DNA from: Stieleria neptunia
GTDB lineage: Bacteria; Planctomycetota; Planctomycetia; Pirellulales; Pirellulaceae
Assembly (NCBI RefSeq): GCF_007754155.1
Contig: NZ_CP037423.1
Coordinates: 5,548,865-5,612,864, forward strand
Length of the DNA: 64,000 nt
Direction of reading: 5' to 3'
The position numbers were made by a program, and so were the translations under genes. Under the pieces are notes generated by a model that was given only the letters and a program-made list of their open reading frames with translations, made no database searches and was not told where the DNA came from. This document shows, in pieces, positions 29,472 through 39,140 of the stretch (its first letter is position 1; each line of letters opens with the position of its first letter).

Positions 29472-30788
29472 TCAATAGGTTGATGGATCAGACGGGTTCC
29501 CATAAGCAACCGGCTTGGAACTGATCGGCACCAAACGGTGCATGATCTTCATGCACACGATTGAGCAAACAATCCCAATGACCATCGTGTCGATGAAGAA
29601 ATTGACTTCGCCACGTGGGATCGCAAACAGCTGGCCGAGCCCGGATAGCATGGGCAGTGTATAAATCAAATGGCGTCTGGAGTCGATATAGCCGTCCATC
29701 CACTTCAGTCCATAGCCGATCAAAATCGCATAGATGACCAATGCATACGCACCGCCTTCGCACATCGCATGACCGATCAAACCGGCCCCGACATTGAGTC
29801 CCCCGACGTTTCGAAGCCGGGCCTGTCCAGGAATCTGAATCCCCAATCCTTCCGGCTTGTCGCGCCAATACGCCCGTGGAACGAAATAGTGCACGGTAGC
29901 GCGAGCGGAATAAAGGTGGCGATAGGCGAAACGCTTCGGGTAGTTCTCCATGCACCACAGGGAAATCGTCGCCGACCCTTGAAAATTCGCCAGTCGTTGA
30001 AGGCCATGACCTATATCCGCCTCCATCATGTATTCGATCGACTGTGAAACGGTCCTGGGGTGGCGGACACGTGCCTCCGAGAATGCGGCAAGCAGAATAA
30101 TCATGGGGCTGGTCAGCAGTACGACTGTCATCGCGAGCTTCGGCAGATTCACGTTTGCCATAAACTGCAAATGCCCAACCCAGGCAACGATCAATGCAAG
30201 CGAGAGCAGCCCCCGACGTCCGTATTCGGTTAAGTGCGGGACGCAGCTTGCTGCCAAAACAGCGAGGAAAACCCACATCAAGAATACGTTTTGCCGGTCT
30301 CGAAACCAAGCGTAACCCGCCATTCCAGTCGCGGTCGCCCCAATTCCGGAAGACGCATAGAGCATGAGGTCCGGCATCGCAATGAAGCCCAGCCCCCAAA
30401 CAATCGTCGCGGCCAACGAAAGACCGACCGAATGCCAAAAAAGCGTATGCGTTCCAATCTCTTGAGGCTCGATGATTTCGGTTTCCCTAAACCTCGGGCT
30501 GAAAAACCGGTATGAAGCAAACAAGAAAACTAAGCAAAGGATTTCCAAACCAATATACTTCAATGAAGTCATCGATCCGGGGTCACTGATCTTATACGCC
30601 CAAAGCGAAAAACCGCGTCGATTGAGAAGCCAGATGTTTAGACCGAAGTTTTGAAAATAAAGAAATCCGAGAAGAAAAAGGTTTCGACAGCAAAATAACG
30701 GAACGCTACCTGTCCGATTGTCTCTCGCGACAAGAAAAACGACCGACACTGCAACCATCGCGTTGGCAACGATAAGAAAAAAGATCAT
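29472..30788 (-). CDS. O-antigen polymerase-like membrane protein (Wzy candidate)
   Basis: The 438-residue protein has about 10-12 hydrophobic segments. A large extracytoplasmic loop (about residues 240-330, including RFAYRHLYSARATVHYFVPR and GQARLRNVGGLNVGAGL) resembles the periplasmic loop of Wzy-type polymerases, which join repeat units on the outer face of the membrane. Sequence identity among Wzy proteins is very low, so the call rests on topology and context (between glycosyltransferases, with a flippase upstream). The region 30480-30700 is notably AT-rich. A second candidate polymerase or ligase is at 43936-46557. Confidence 0.75.
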   Translation of the reverse strand: MIFFLIVANAMVAVSVVFLVARDNRTGSVPLFCCRNLFLLGFLYFQNFGLNIWLLNRRGFSLWAYKISDPGSMTSLKYIGLEILCLVFLFASYRFFSPRFRETEIIEPQEIGTHTLFWHSVGLSLAATIVWGLGFIAMPDLMLYASSGIGATATGMAGYAWFRDRQNVFLMWVFLAVLAASCVPHLTEYGRRGLLSLALIVAWVGHLQFMANVNLPKLAMTVVLLTSPMIILLAAFSEARVRHPRTVSQSIEYMMEADIGHGLQRLANFQGSATISLWCMENYPKRFAYRHLYSARATVHYFVPRAYWRDKPEGLGIQIPGQARLRNVGGLNVGAGLIGHAMCEGGAYALVIYAILIGYGLKWMDGYIDSRRHLIYTLPMLSGLGQLFAIPRGEVNFFIDTMVIGIVCSIVCMKIMHRLVPISSKPVAYGNPSDPSTY

Positions 30789-30846
30789 GTGTGCACTTTT
30801 CGTTCAGACGCGGTCGGTTTCGACGCGTCAATTGGGGCAGTTCTGC

Positions 30847-32142
30847 TCAACGTTTCGGCTCAAGAGCACCATCGGATTTGCGGATCAAGCCCTTCATCCA
30901 GGCGTGGAGCTGCCGACACTGCGATTTGCGTTGGTAAACGGAGATAAATCTTGACGATTCATCCTGGAGAAATGACCGTGAAGCGTACATCGCTTCACAC
31001 AACGCGCGTTTTAATTCGGAAACGGATGGGCTGTCGAGCACGGATGCGTGCGGCCACCGTTTTAAAAACAGCCTATCCGACCGCGTCGGGTTGACGTGAA
31101 TCACCGGACGAGCTGACGCCAAGTATTCAAATAGCTTCGAACTCAGCCCCATCCCGGCAGCGTGGCGATCTGGAAGGTGACTGAACAACACGTCCGCAGC
31201 GATCGTTTCCGCAACTGCTTCCTGATGCGAAATCCTGCCCAGGAATCGAAACTTCAGTTTGTCGGTATCGCCCGGTATGCTCGACGGAACGTTGCCACAA
31301 AACCGCACGCTCAGACGCTTGTCTGGAAACGTTTCGCCGAAGGCCTTGGCGAGATTGATGAGTGTTTCAGGCTCGATCGTCGACGATGAAAAAATCTGAA
31401 TGTGGGGCTGTTCGATCAACGGAGTTTGACCCGTTGCATGAATGATTTCTGCCATCTCATCGGGAACACCGTTGGTCATGAGCCTCATCTTATGAGCCCA
31501 CTCGCTTCGATTTCGTCTTGCCCATCGAAAGTGAATCGGAATGGCATGCGTGACGAGCGACGCTCGTTCATAAACAGAATTCTCGAATCGGTTGGTCAGG
31601 CAACGCTTGGCAAAGTTGGATTTTGACGAACTGAAACGCTTGTCGATCGTGAAGGGATCCCTGAAGTCCGCAACCCAAGGCACTTTCATTGCGCCGGCGA
31701 TTCGGCCCCCTAGCCAATGAATCGAATGGGGAGGGCTAGAAACCAGGAGAATATCAGGAGAGACCGACTCAGCAACGGAGAGTGCCTTCGTCAATAAACG
31801 ACGCTGCCTCCAAATCGCCACGTCCGGAACAGAAATTCCGTTCATCAATGCAGTGGCAATCTCCCGAGCAGCTCGGTTGACCTTTTGCGAGGCGGATCTC
31901 GAAGATGATACCGAAGCATTGCGATCCGCGTTCGTTGCGGCCCGCGGTGCGCCGAGACGTATGATGTTCACGTCTTCAAGGTCTTCCGCCGAATCCAACT
32001 GGTGTTGCGTAAGATATTGCCTGCAAATAACCGTCACTTGCTCACCTTCATCTCGAAGGTGCTTCGCCCATTCGGTGACTCGAATCGCCGCGACCGTCGG
32101 GTCGGGATAAAACGTATTCGATAAGAGGAGGATTCGGTTCAT
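30847..32142 (-). CDS. Glycosyltransferase family 4-like
   Basis: The 431-residue GT-B protein has an N-terminus MNRILLLSNTFYPDPTVAAIR followed by RVTEWAKHL, similar to the WbuB-like subgroup. It has VSSPPHSIHWLGGRIA and the donor-domain strings FRFLGRISHQEAVAE and LSSKLFEYLASARPVIH, which carries the E of the E-x7-E site. A Ser/Arg-rich segment (about residues 75-95) interrupts the acceptor domain. It presumably adds a sugar to the repeat unit. Spacing to the next gene is 58 bases and to the upstream acetyltransferase about 150 bases. Confidence 0.85.
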   Translation of the reverse strand: MNRILLLSNTFYPDPTVAAIRVTEWAKHLRDEGEQVTVICRQYLTQHQLDSAEDLEDVNIIRLGAPRAATNADRNASVSSSRSASQKVNRAAREIATALMNGISVPDVAIWRQRRLLTKALSVAESVSPDILLVSSPPHSIHWLGGRIAGAMKVPWVADFRDPFTIDKRFSSSKSNFAKRCLTNRFENSVYERASLVTHAIPIHFRWARRNRSEWAHKMRLMTNGVPDEMAEIIHATGQTPLIEQPHIQIFSSSTIEPETLINLAKAFGETFPDKRLSVRFCGNVPSSIPGDTDKLKFRFLGRISHQEAVAETIAADVLFSHLPDRHAAGMGLSSKLFEYLASARPVIHVNPTRSDRLFLKRWPHASVLDSPSVSELKRALCEAMYASRSFLQDESSRFISVYQRKSQCRQLHAWMKGLIRKSDGALEPKR

Positions 32143-32293
32143 CTTCGGGACATTCGCGGTAACGAAACGTCATCGCGCACTGGCAAGTCATCTCACACCC
32201 TTGGTGCGAGAGTCACCGTCGACACGGCGCGAGTGCGTTGGCCTGCGTTTCGAATTAGACGTGCGCAAACGACTGACATTGTTAATCAGGATC

Positions 32294-32818
32294 CTACGCA
32301 AACTTGCCGGCGGATTTCAGTTTCTCATAGTGATCGACATCCCGCATCTTAAATACCTTCGCAGGGTGCCCACCGGCAATCGAGCATCTGGGAATATCGC
32401 TCACGACAACGCTTCCAGCCTGAATGATTGAACCTTCGCCGATGGTGATTCCGCCCAACAGGATCACTCGATCACCGATCCAGACGTTGTCTCCAATATG
32501 AATATCAAGGAGCAGGTATTCCTTCGAATCGTAGGGAATCGAATCCCCGTCGTCGTAGCGATGATTCTGCGTGATCATTCTCACTTCGGTGCCGCTGTGG
32601 AAATTGTCTCCGATGACAACCTTACCGCCACCCACGATCTGCACTCCGTTGAAGTTGGTGTTGTGCCCCAGGTGAGTTGTCCTTGTAAAGCTGCATTTGG
32701 CATTGACGTTGGGCCGAGACTTGCAGGAAGCAACACACCGCATGGTCCTGCGCGATCTCCACTCCCGCATGAACCGGCTGCGCACTGCAAGCAACTTTCG
32801 GTAGATCGATCTCAACAT
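32294..32818 (-). CDS. Left-handed beta-helix acetyltransferase
   Basis: The 174-residue member of the hexapeptide acyltransferase family has repeats of the form (I/V)GDN-W-IG: VVIGDNFHSG, IHIGDNVWIGDRVILLGG, ITIGEGSIIQAGSVV, with the catalytic-site histidine region QNHRYDD and the terminal GGHPAKVFKMRD. It would O- or N-acetylate a sugar of the glycan with acetyl-CoA. I place the start at 32818 because AGGTGAG lies 5 bases upstream. The frame continues nine codons further to 32845, into the 3' end of the upstream gene, and that would give a 23-base overlap. Confidence 0.85.
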   Translation of the reverse strand: MLRSIYRKLLAVRSRFMREWRSRRTMRCVASCKSRPNVNAKCSFTRTTHLGHNTNFNGVQIVGGGKVVIGDNFHSGTEVRMITQNHRYDDGDSIPYDSKEYLLLDIHIGDNVWIGDRVILLGGITIGEGSIIQAGSVVVSDIPRCSIAGGHPAKVFKMRDVDHYEKLKSAGKFA

Positions 32819-32822
32819 CCAC

Positions 32823-34199
32823 TCACCTATTTCGGTTTCCGGCATTCCACTCGTAATGACCGTCGTCCGTTCTTTCCCAACCGAGTGGTTCTTCCGAATC
32901 GCAAATTCGAGAAATCAAATCCGCTGCGAGGGCGGCCGACGGAGGGCGGTCCGGTCGACTGCAACCGGCACAAAAATATTCGGCCTTCTCTGCCAAAACT
33001 GATCGTGGCTGACGGTCCAAGTCGACGATTTCTGCTGCGATCCGCTCGAGACTGCGAGCATGCCGAGACAATCCATGCTTCACGAAGCCGTAGACGTCTT
33101 CGGTCTCCGACGAGAAATACACAACACTCGGCACTCCCATCAGTGCTGCCTCCAATGCGATGGAGGAGGCGCCACACACCAGAATCCCTACACGCTCCAG
33201 AAAGGCGAACGAATCCTCGACTGCTGCTTCGGACATGCACAGGTTCATGTCTTCACACAGCCGCCGAACCGCATCGAAGATTGCCGGAGGTGTCGCAGGG
33301 TGCAACCTCACCAAAATCTCCCGTGAAACGAAGTCGCTTCGCAACTGCGACAGAACCGTTCGAGTGTACTCAAAATCATCCAACAGATTGAAGCAGATGC
33401 CGATGGACGACTGTTGCTCGCCGTCTTTTGGACGCGTCAAGTCTTTTGCACGAAAGGTATGGTCATACTTTGCGATTCCCGTCAGAAAAACTTTCGTTTT
33501 TGTTGACGGTCCGTATTTGTCAAACGCATCCCGACCATCCAGGAAGGCGTAGTCGAATTTCAACGCGGGGAAATGATCTGCGACACACGCGTGTTGGATG
33601 TAGACCGTCGGCACACCCTCGTCTTGCGCCGCTTTGTTGAGGGCACAGTAGGTACCGACGTGGTCATTCGAAAGGATGATGCAACCGGGCTTGGACTTCT
33701 TGAACCAATACCTTGCAGCGATGTAGACGCCGTAGGTCCGTAGATAAATGCGTACGCTCTCCCGAAACGTCTTCCTCAGCCGTCGGTCGCATCTCAGCCA
33801 CCGAACGAACAATGCTGGGCAGTAAAAAACACTGAACTTTGCCGCGGAAACCAAGAGCACCTCTAACGCCTTGGCATCCACCCACGCCGACTCACGCGGG
33901 AAGCGTGCATGAACCGGACGGAGAGCATTTTCTTGATTTTTCGTACCGGCGATCCACGCCGGTCTTCCTCCAAGCAAAACCACCGGGACACCCGGGGCAG
34001 TCAGCGAACGGATCAGTTTTCCGATTCGCCGAAAAAAGCGCGCGAATCGACTATCGGTTTTGTTCGCTTCTTCCTCGCTCGCAAGTGATCTTTGCAAACC
34101 AAATTCGAATCCAACTTGGCTTCTCACTGGATTGAGTTCAATGACGTCCAGGAAGACGGCCTGGAAGAGAATGGGCGGTAGGTCAAAGAGTGCCATCAT
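32823..34199 (-). CDS. GT-B-fold polysaccharide biosynthesis protein of uncertain type
   Basis: This is a 458-residue cytoplasmic protein whose C-terminal half resembles nucleotide-sugar 2-epimerase, CDP-glycerol-phosphotransferase or capsule GT-B folds: VPTVYIQHACVADHFP, VFLTGIAKYDHTF, LVRLHPATPP and GILVCGASSIALEAALMGVP. The last is the typical small-residue loop preceding the donor-binding helix. No TM segment. I choose the MMALF start (34199) with GTAGGCG about 9 bases upstream; the frame is open to 34241. The exact reaction is not identified. A transferase adding a late substituent, for example the nonulosonate, is possible. Confidence 0.65.
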   Translation of the reverse strand: MMALFDLPPILFQAVFLDVIELNPVRSQVGFEFGLQRSLASEEEANKTDSRFARFFRRIGKLIRSLTAPGVPVVLLGGRPAWIAGTKNQENALRPVHARFPRESAWVDAKALEVLLVSAAKFSVFYCPALFVRWLRCDRRLRKTFRESVRIYLRTYGVYIAARYWFKKSKPGCIILSNDHVGTYCALNKAAQDEGVPTVYIQHACVADHFPALKFDYAFLDGRDAFDKYGPSTKTKVFLTGIAKYDHTFRAKDLTRPKDGEQQSSIGICFNLLDDFEYTRTVLSQLRSDFVSREILVRLHPATPPAIFDAVRRLCEDMNLCMSEAAVEDSFAFLERVGILVCGASSIALEAALMGVPSVVYFSSETEDVYGFVKHGLSRHARSLERIAAEIVDLDRQPRSVLAEKAEYFCAGCSRPDRPPSAALAADLISRICDSEEPLGWERTDDGHYEWNAGNRNR

Positions 34200-34259
34200 C
34201 GTTTTTCGCCTACAAAACCGACCCGCGCATCGGGCCCACACCGATCAAGGTACATCCAG

Positions 34260-35729
34260 TCAAGACTCAACCGGGTGTCGTGATGCTCTCTGGCGCAACC
34301 GCAGAATGCCACTCAGGTGGAAAAACCAGGCACTCATCATCGCCATTGAAACAAGCTTGATCGCAAGCCTGAAAGGCGGGTCGAAGTCAGCAAAAACGAG
34401 TTCACTCAGTGCCACGGTGAGCACCGCGATAGCGGTCATTGCGACATTGTTTCCCGCATTCCAATCGAGCGCGTAGGATCGATTCGAAAGAACCCATGCA
34501 ATCAGAAAAGACAACGCGAATGCTATCAGTGTCGTCCAGGCCGCCGCAATCGCTCCCATGACCGGAATGAGAGCGATGTTCAAGACAACGTTGACCACCC
34601 CCGACGACAGAGTGATGATCGGAATCCATCTCGTCTGCTTTTCATAAAACAGCGTCTGCACGGCAAAACAGTACCACCCGCGGAACACGTAGGACGCAGC
34701 CAAGATGGGAATAAATGAACTCACCGTGTAAAACTCCGGCGGAACAAGAATCGTCAGTGCCTCATTGGCGAACAGGCTCAGCAAAACCCAAGCAGACAGC
34801 ATGACAGCGGTCCATTTTGTGATGACCTGCCGATACTCACGGACCGTGTCTGGCTTGGATTCCGAAGACCGCTTCATGAACTGAGGCGAATTGGCGCGAT
34901 TGAATGCATCGACGCAAATCCGCAGCGGTCCAGTCAACCGCACCGCGATTCCGTAAACCCCCACCGCTGCAAGATCCGTATATCGCTCCAAGATCAATAT
35001 GTCGGACGACGTGTAGAGAAACGCGCCGAAAAAGTGGGGAATGAGCGGCAGACAATACGACATGCAAGGTCGCAATATCGACACATCGAATTGAAACTTG
35101 AGATAGCTTCGAACCAGGAACAGCAACACGAGTACGTTGAAGAATGCACTAAGCGCGGTCGCCAGAAACACTCCCAACGGCCCCCAACGCAGCCACACCA
35201 CCAGGACCAGAGTTGCGACTGCTTGGAAGATCGCAACGGCAGCCGAACTGGCGAGCAGAGTTGTGGCCTTGCGCTGCACCTGAAGCAACGTGCCGCAACA
35301 TCGAGTAACGACGCCCAGGTAAGTCGCGACCGCCGCGAGAAAGAAATACGGGAAAAAATCAAGTTGTGATTTCGGGTAACACAGCGCGACCAGAAAGTCA
35401 CCAAATATCCACAGCAGCGAAAAGACAAAAATGCCGATGCTGCAACTGGCAATGAGAATCGTCGAAAAAAAACGTGCGACACGATGCTCCTCATAATCGA
35501 AAAAAAATCTGCCGACCACAGACGGCAACTGAAGCGCAATGAACCCGCTCGCAATCGCCGAGAAAGTCGCAACCAGATTTACAATTCCGTAGTCCGCCTT
35601 CGTCAGGACGCGAGTCAGTACAGGGAGCAGGAGTAACGAGAGCAACTGCGGAAGCACCCCTTGAATGCCATAGGCCAGGGTGTCCAGCAGCGTTTTCAGG
35701 CGTCGTTTCGGAGAAGCTTCAGCTGTCAC
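34260..35729 (-). CDS. Polysaccharide flippase (Wzx/MOP superfamily)
   Basis: The 489-residue membrane protein has about 12-14 hydrophobic segments and the N-terminal signature LAYGIQGVLPQLLSLLLLPV followed by LTRVLTKADYGIVNLV, which is diagnostic of MOP-family oligosaccharide exporters. It would flip the lipid-linked repeat unit from the cytoplasmic to the outer face for polymerisation. The start is GTG 35729. It lies 21 bases after the PtmE-like gene and 60 bases before the GT-B gene. Together with the WecA-like initiator and a Wzy candidate this points to a Wzx/Wzy-type assembly route. Confidence 0.92.
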   Translation of the reverse strand: MTAEASPKRRLKTLLDTLAYGIQGVLPQLLSLLLLPVLTRVLTKADYGIVNLVATFSAIASGFIALQLPSVVGRFFFDYEEHRVARFFSTILIASCSIGIFVFSLLWIFGDFLVALCYPKSQLDFFPYFFLAAVATYLGVVTRCCGTLLQVQRKATTLLASSAAVAIFQAVATLVLVVWLRWGPLGVFLATALSAFFNVLVLLFLVRSYLKFQFDVSILRPCMSYCLPLIPHFFGAFLYTSSDILILERYTDLAAVGVYGIAVRLTGPLRICVDAFNRANSPQFMKRSSESKPDTVREYRQVITKWTAVMLSAWVLLSLFANEALTILVPPEFYTVSSFIPILAASYVFRGWYCFAVQTLFYEKQTRWIPIITLSSGVVNVVLNIALIPVMGAIAAAWTTLIAFALSFLIAWVLSNRSYALDWNAGNNVAMTAIAVLTVALSELVFADFDPPFRLAIKLVSMAMMSAWFFHLSGILRLRQRASRHPVES

Positions 35730-35750
35730 CAGTTGACTGCCCTGCGAATC

Positions 35751-36836
35751 TCACTCGCCCCGCGCCTCAGCCAGTTGTTGCGGCTGGCCGACGTCAATCC
35801 AGTCGTCGATCTGGAACGTGCCGACTTGCCTTTTTTCCACCAGTGCGTTTTCGATCACGCTTGTGATCGGCGTAAATTCTGGCCGGACGGTCGCGATGAT
35901 TTCTGGGGACATTGCGTAGATCCCCGCATTGATGGTTCGCTGAAGAATCGGCTTTTCCACAAGTTTGGTAACAACACCGTCGCTCGTCTGCAGGCAACCA
36001 AATGGTACCTGATGCGTGTAGTTTTTCACTCCAATCGTGATCGCATTCGCATCCCGATGGTGCTGCGATAGCATCGCTTGAACATCAAAGTCGACGACCA
36101 GATCTCCGTTCATCACCAGAGTTGCGTTGTCCACCGGATGAGAATTCAGCAAGGCGAGTGGGCCGCCAGTTCCCAACGGCTGGTCTTCTTTCAAATATGT
36201 GATCGAGCAACCAAGCTTGTCACCGTTGCCGAAATGTTGTTCGATTCGATTGGAAAGATAGTTGACCGACAGATAGATCGTTCGGATTCCACTACCGACC
36301 AGATGAATGATGATCCTCTCAAGGATTGGACGGCCGGCAACACTAATCATCGGCTTGGGAGTCGTTTTTGTGAGAGCCCCCAGGCGAGTTCCTTTTCCAC
36401 CGGCAAGAATCACTGCCGCATTGGGCAACGTCTCCACCTGAATCAGTTCGTTCAGAAGATGCAGACCGCAAACGAACCCCTGATCATCCAAGACGGGCAA
36501 TTGCTTGATCGTAAAACATTTCATCAAATCCAACGCTTCGTTCCGACTGGTTTTCGCATTGACAAATCGGTACGCGGTATTGGCAAATGGCAAGACCGCG
36601 GCGTCGAGATCTGCCCCACTCAAGAGTGCTCGACGCAAATCGCCATCGGTGATGACGCCCAAAAGCTTTTTGCGATCGTCGACCACCAGGGCCAGTTGAA
36701 CAGCCCCCTCGTCGATCACCTTCATCGATTGAAAAATCGTGGCGTCTGGACGTACCAGCAGACGTTCAATCCTGCTCTCGTTCAGCAAACTGGTCTCAGT
36801 CTTCATGATCTCATGGGTGGAGTCTTCGAATTTCAC
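35751..36836 (-). CDS. CBS-domain sugar-1-phosphate nucleotidyltransferase (PtmE-like)
   Basis: The 361-residue protein has two CBS domains (about residues 18-130; GVITDGDLRRALLSG) fused to a nucleotidyltransferase domain (from about 137: VILAGGKGTRLGALTKTTPK, LVMNGDLVVDFD, NAGIYAMSP). The same architecture occurs in Campylobacter PtmE, which makes GDP-glucosamine for legionaminic acid synthesis. Its position directly after the Leg gene set supports that role, though the nucleotide used cannot be read from sequence. The CBS pair suggests regulation by an adenosine ligand. The start GTG follows the stop of the acyltransferase gene directly. Confidence 0.85.
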   Translation of the reverse strand: MKFEDSTHEIMKTETSLLNESRIERLLVRPDATIFQSMKVIDEGAVQLALVVDDRKKLLGVITDGDLRRALLSGADLDAAVLPFANTAYRFVNAKTSRNEALDLMKCFTIKQLPVLDDQGFVCGLHLLNELIQVETLPNAAVILAGGKGTRLGALTKTTPKPMISVAGRPILERIIIHLVGSGIRTIYLSVNYLSNRIEQHFGNGDKLGCSITYLKEDQPLGTGGPLALLNSHPVDNATLVMNGDLVVDFDVQAMLSQHHRDANAITIGVKNYTHQVPFGCLQTSDGVVTKLVEKPILQRTINAGIYAMSPEIIATVRPEFTPITSVIENALVEKRQVGTFQIDDWIDVGQPQQLAEARGE

Positions 36837-37967
36837 TCAGGTATCCGCTCGCTCGGCGAGTCGATACTCCGGTTTAGGTTTCGGGGCAAGTTGAGTGGCA
36901 ACGACTTTCCCTATTCCGATCATCGGCTTTTCGATGAAGAGATACGACAGACGCGCGACGAACAAGGTAACCGCAAACGCGACTGGCACTTGAAGCGTGG
37001 GGACCGCAAGGATGTTAGTGATTTTCCAACAAACATTGTAAACCAATGGGTGGATCAGATAGATCGAATAGGAACAAAGGCCTAGCAGGGAAAGGATCCG
37101 GTTCAGCGTCACAAACTTGGTCTTCGGACACCAAAATGCGACCGCGCAAGCTGATACCGTGATCGCCGAAAGAAGAATGCGGCGATATCCAGTCACCATC
37201 GCGATCGGCGAATCAATCGGTATCAGGGCAAATGCCAAGCACAGCAGAGTGAGCATCCGCACTAAGGAATGAGGTGAAATCGACTTCCCCCAGTGGATTG
37301 TCGGAGCGATCAGCAGGCCACCGATAAAAAATGGGACCTGATTGAGCGGGTTGATGTAGGTCGGCCACTGACTCGAGAGCGTCTCCTCTCCATCGAGCAT
37401 GTGAAATGAATACAGGAGCGACATGAACAATGCAAACATCGCCAGCCCAATCGCACCCAATCGCCCTGCCCTTCTCACTAGGATGAGAACAGGAAAGATG
37501 AGGTAGAAAGAGAATTCATTCCCGATCGACCAACCACCAACCGGTATATAGTCGTCCGGATCGGTGACCCCGAACAACAGGGTGATATTATTGAGAATCG
37601 TACTCAGGGAATACCCCTCTTTCCCTCTGGCATACGCAATACAAATTGTCGAAACGCAGACGACAGCGTACAGCGGAACCAAGCGAAAATACCGCTTTAC
37701 CCAGAACGAAGACAGGTTTCGTCCGTCGAGTTTAATCTTCTCATAAACATAACCGAAGCTAAGACCAGAAATGACATAGAACGCGCACACCGCATAAATG
37801 CCCAACTTGCTCAGGACCTGTGCGGGAAACCAATGCAGCGGAATGTCGCTCCACGTGGCATAGTGATAGACGGCGACCGACAGGGCGAACATTCCGCGCA
37901 GGTAGTCTATGGCTTCAAGTCGCGGGTGATCTTTGTCGGTCGTGACGTCGTTCGGCAACGGCTTCAA
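36837..37967 (-). CDS. Acyltransferase 3 family membrane protein
   Basis: The 376-residue integral membrane protein has about 10 hydrophobic segments and OafA/NolL-type motifs: IDYLRGMFALSVAVYHY at the N-terminus with the conserved His, FYVISGLSFGYVYEKI, and SYSIYLIHPLVYN. It would transfer an acetyl or other acyl group from the cytoplasmic side to a sugar of the surface glycan. The start is TTG, overlapping the preceding gene's stop as TTGA, so the two are translationally coupled. Its placement inside the nonulosonate gene run suggests it decorates that sugar or its neighbour (inference). Confidence 0.9.
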   Translation of the reverse strand: MKPLPNDVTTDKDHPRLEAIDYLRGMFALSVAVYHYATWSDIPLHWFPAQVLSKLGIYAVCAFYVISGLSFGYVYEKIKLDGRNLSSFWVKRYFRLVPLYAVVCVSTICIAYARGKEGYSLSTILNNITLLFGVTDPDDYIPVGGWSIGNEFSFYLIFPVLILVRRAGRLGAIGLAMFALFMSLLYSFHMLDGEETLSSQWPTYINPLNQVPFFIGGLLIAPTIHWGKSISPHSLVRMLTLLCLAFALIPIDSPIAMVTGYRRILLSAITVSACAVAFWCPKTKFVTLNRILSLLGLCSYSIYLIHPLVYNVCWKITNILAVPTLQVPVAFAVTLFVARLSYLFIEKPMIGIGKVVATQLAPKPKPEYRLAERADT

Positions 37968-39136
37968 CCTACCGCAACGTCGAAGAATGTCTTTTTCAGA
38001 ACACCGTCCAGGTCCACCCGCTTCAGTCTTTTCTTGGCTTCCAAACCAGCGCCGGCGGATCCGTAGGGGTTTGGCGCGCCCGCAATCTGAGTGAGAAAAC
38101 GACGACTACAAGATCGTTCAATCGCATTTTTGATTGCCGTACAATCGGCGGGGCAATGCACAACGGTTGGCCCCGCCAGTCTTCCTTTCTGCCGATCGCC
38201 GATGTTGACGGTCGGCGTTCCAAAATAGGGCGCTTCAATCAGACCGCTCGACGAATTGCCGACCACGGCATCGACGATTTGCACGGCGGACAGATAGCGA
38301 AGAAATCCCAATGATTTGAAATGCCAAATTCGTTCCGAGTTGCGGGCCGCGAACGCGTTGATCGCGTCTGCCACTGAATCGCTTCCAGGATCGGCGTTGG
38401 GGTGAGTGATCACCACACCGAAGTCCGAGAGCTCATCAAGAGCAGCAATCAGTTCCATGAATTGGGAAAGGGCAGGTTGATCCTCGAGTGTCACGGGGTG
38501 GAAAGTGACGAGCAGGTTTCGTTCGCGAAATCGTATCCCCGTAGCGGCTTCGAGCTGCGTCTTTGACAGCAAGTCACACTTCGCCGCATTGTCCAGTCCA
38601 AACGCACCAACATTGAACACGCGTTCGGGGGCCTCTCCCATCTGGATGACACGGTTCCGATAGGCTTCGGCCGCGGTAAAATGAAAATGCGACATCTTCG
38701 TGATACAGTGCCGAAAGGACTCGTCAAACGCCCCTTCGGTTGTTTCGCCGCCGTGGAAATGTGCGATCGGAATTTTGAGAAGGGTGGCGGCGACGGCTGC
38801 GGCAAACGCCTCGAAACGATCACCGAGGACGACAAGCAGATCGGGCGCTAATTCTGCCAATGCTTCAGCAGAACGGGTTACCCCACGCCCCGTTGAACGC
38901 GCCACGGCGAGCGATGATCGATCCTCCTCGAGCATCTCAACGCGTCGGGAGATGTCGAATCCGTCGTTCACGATTTCTTTCCATGTCGATCCATAACTCT
39001 CAGAGACATGCATCCCTGTGACCAGGACCTGCAGCTCAAGATCTGGATCCGACTGAACCTCTCGCATGAACCAACGCAGCAGCCCATACTCGGCACGTGA
39101 TCCGGTTACCACGCAAATTGTCTTCGGAGTACGCAT
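37964..39136 (-). CDS. legG: Hydrolysing NDP-N-acetylglucosamine-type 2-epimerase (LegG/NeuC family)
   Basis: The 390-residue GT-B-like enzyme carries the NeuC/LegG signature: VVTGSRAEYGLLRWFMREV, VTGMHVSESYG, VVLGDRFEAFAAA, HFHGGETTEGAFDESFRH and VGNSSSGLIEAPYFGTPTVN. In the Leg pathway it removes the nucleotide from NDP-diacetyl-bacillosamine with inversion at C2, giving the 6-deoxy-mannosamine precursor for the synthase. I choose ATG 39136, just after the synthase stop; a TTG at 39148 is possible and would overlap it by eight bases. Its stop overlaps the acyltransferase start. Confidence 0.92.
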   Translation of the reverse strand: MRTPKTICVVTGSRAEYGLLRWFMREVQSDPDLELQVLVTGMHVSESYGSTWKEIVNDGFDISRRVEMLEEDRSSLAVARSTGRGVTRSAEALAELAPDLLVVLGDRFEAFAAAVAATLLKIPIAHFHGGETTEGAFDESFRHCITKMSHFHFTAAEAYRNRVIQMGEAPERVFNVGAFGLDNAAKCDLLSKTQLEAATGIRFRERNLLVTFHPVTLEDQPALSQFMELIAALDELSDFGVVITHPNADPGSDSVADAINAFAARNSERIWHFKSLGFLRYLSAVQIVDAVVGNSSSGLIEAPYFGTPTVNIGDRQKGRLAGPTVVHCPADCTAIKNAIERSCSRRFLTQIAGAPNPYGSAGAGLEAKKRLKRVDLDGVLKKTFFDVAVG

Positions 39137-39140
39137 GTCC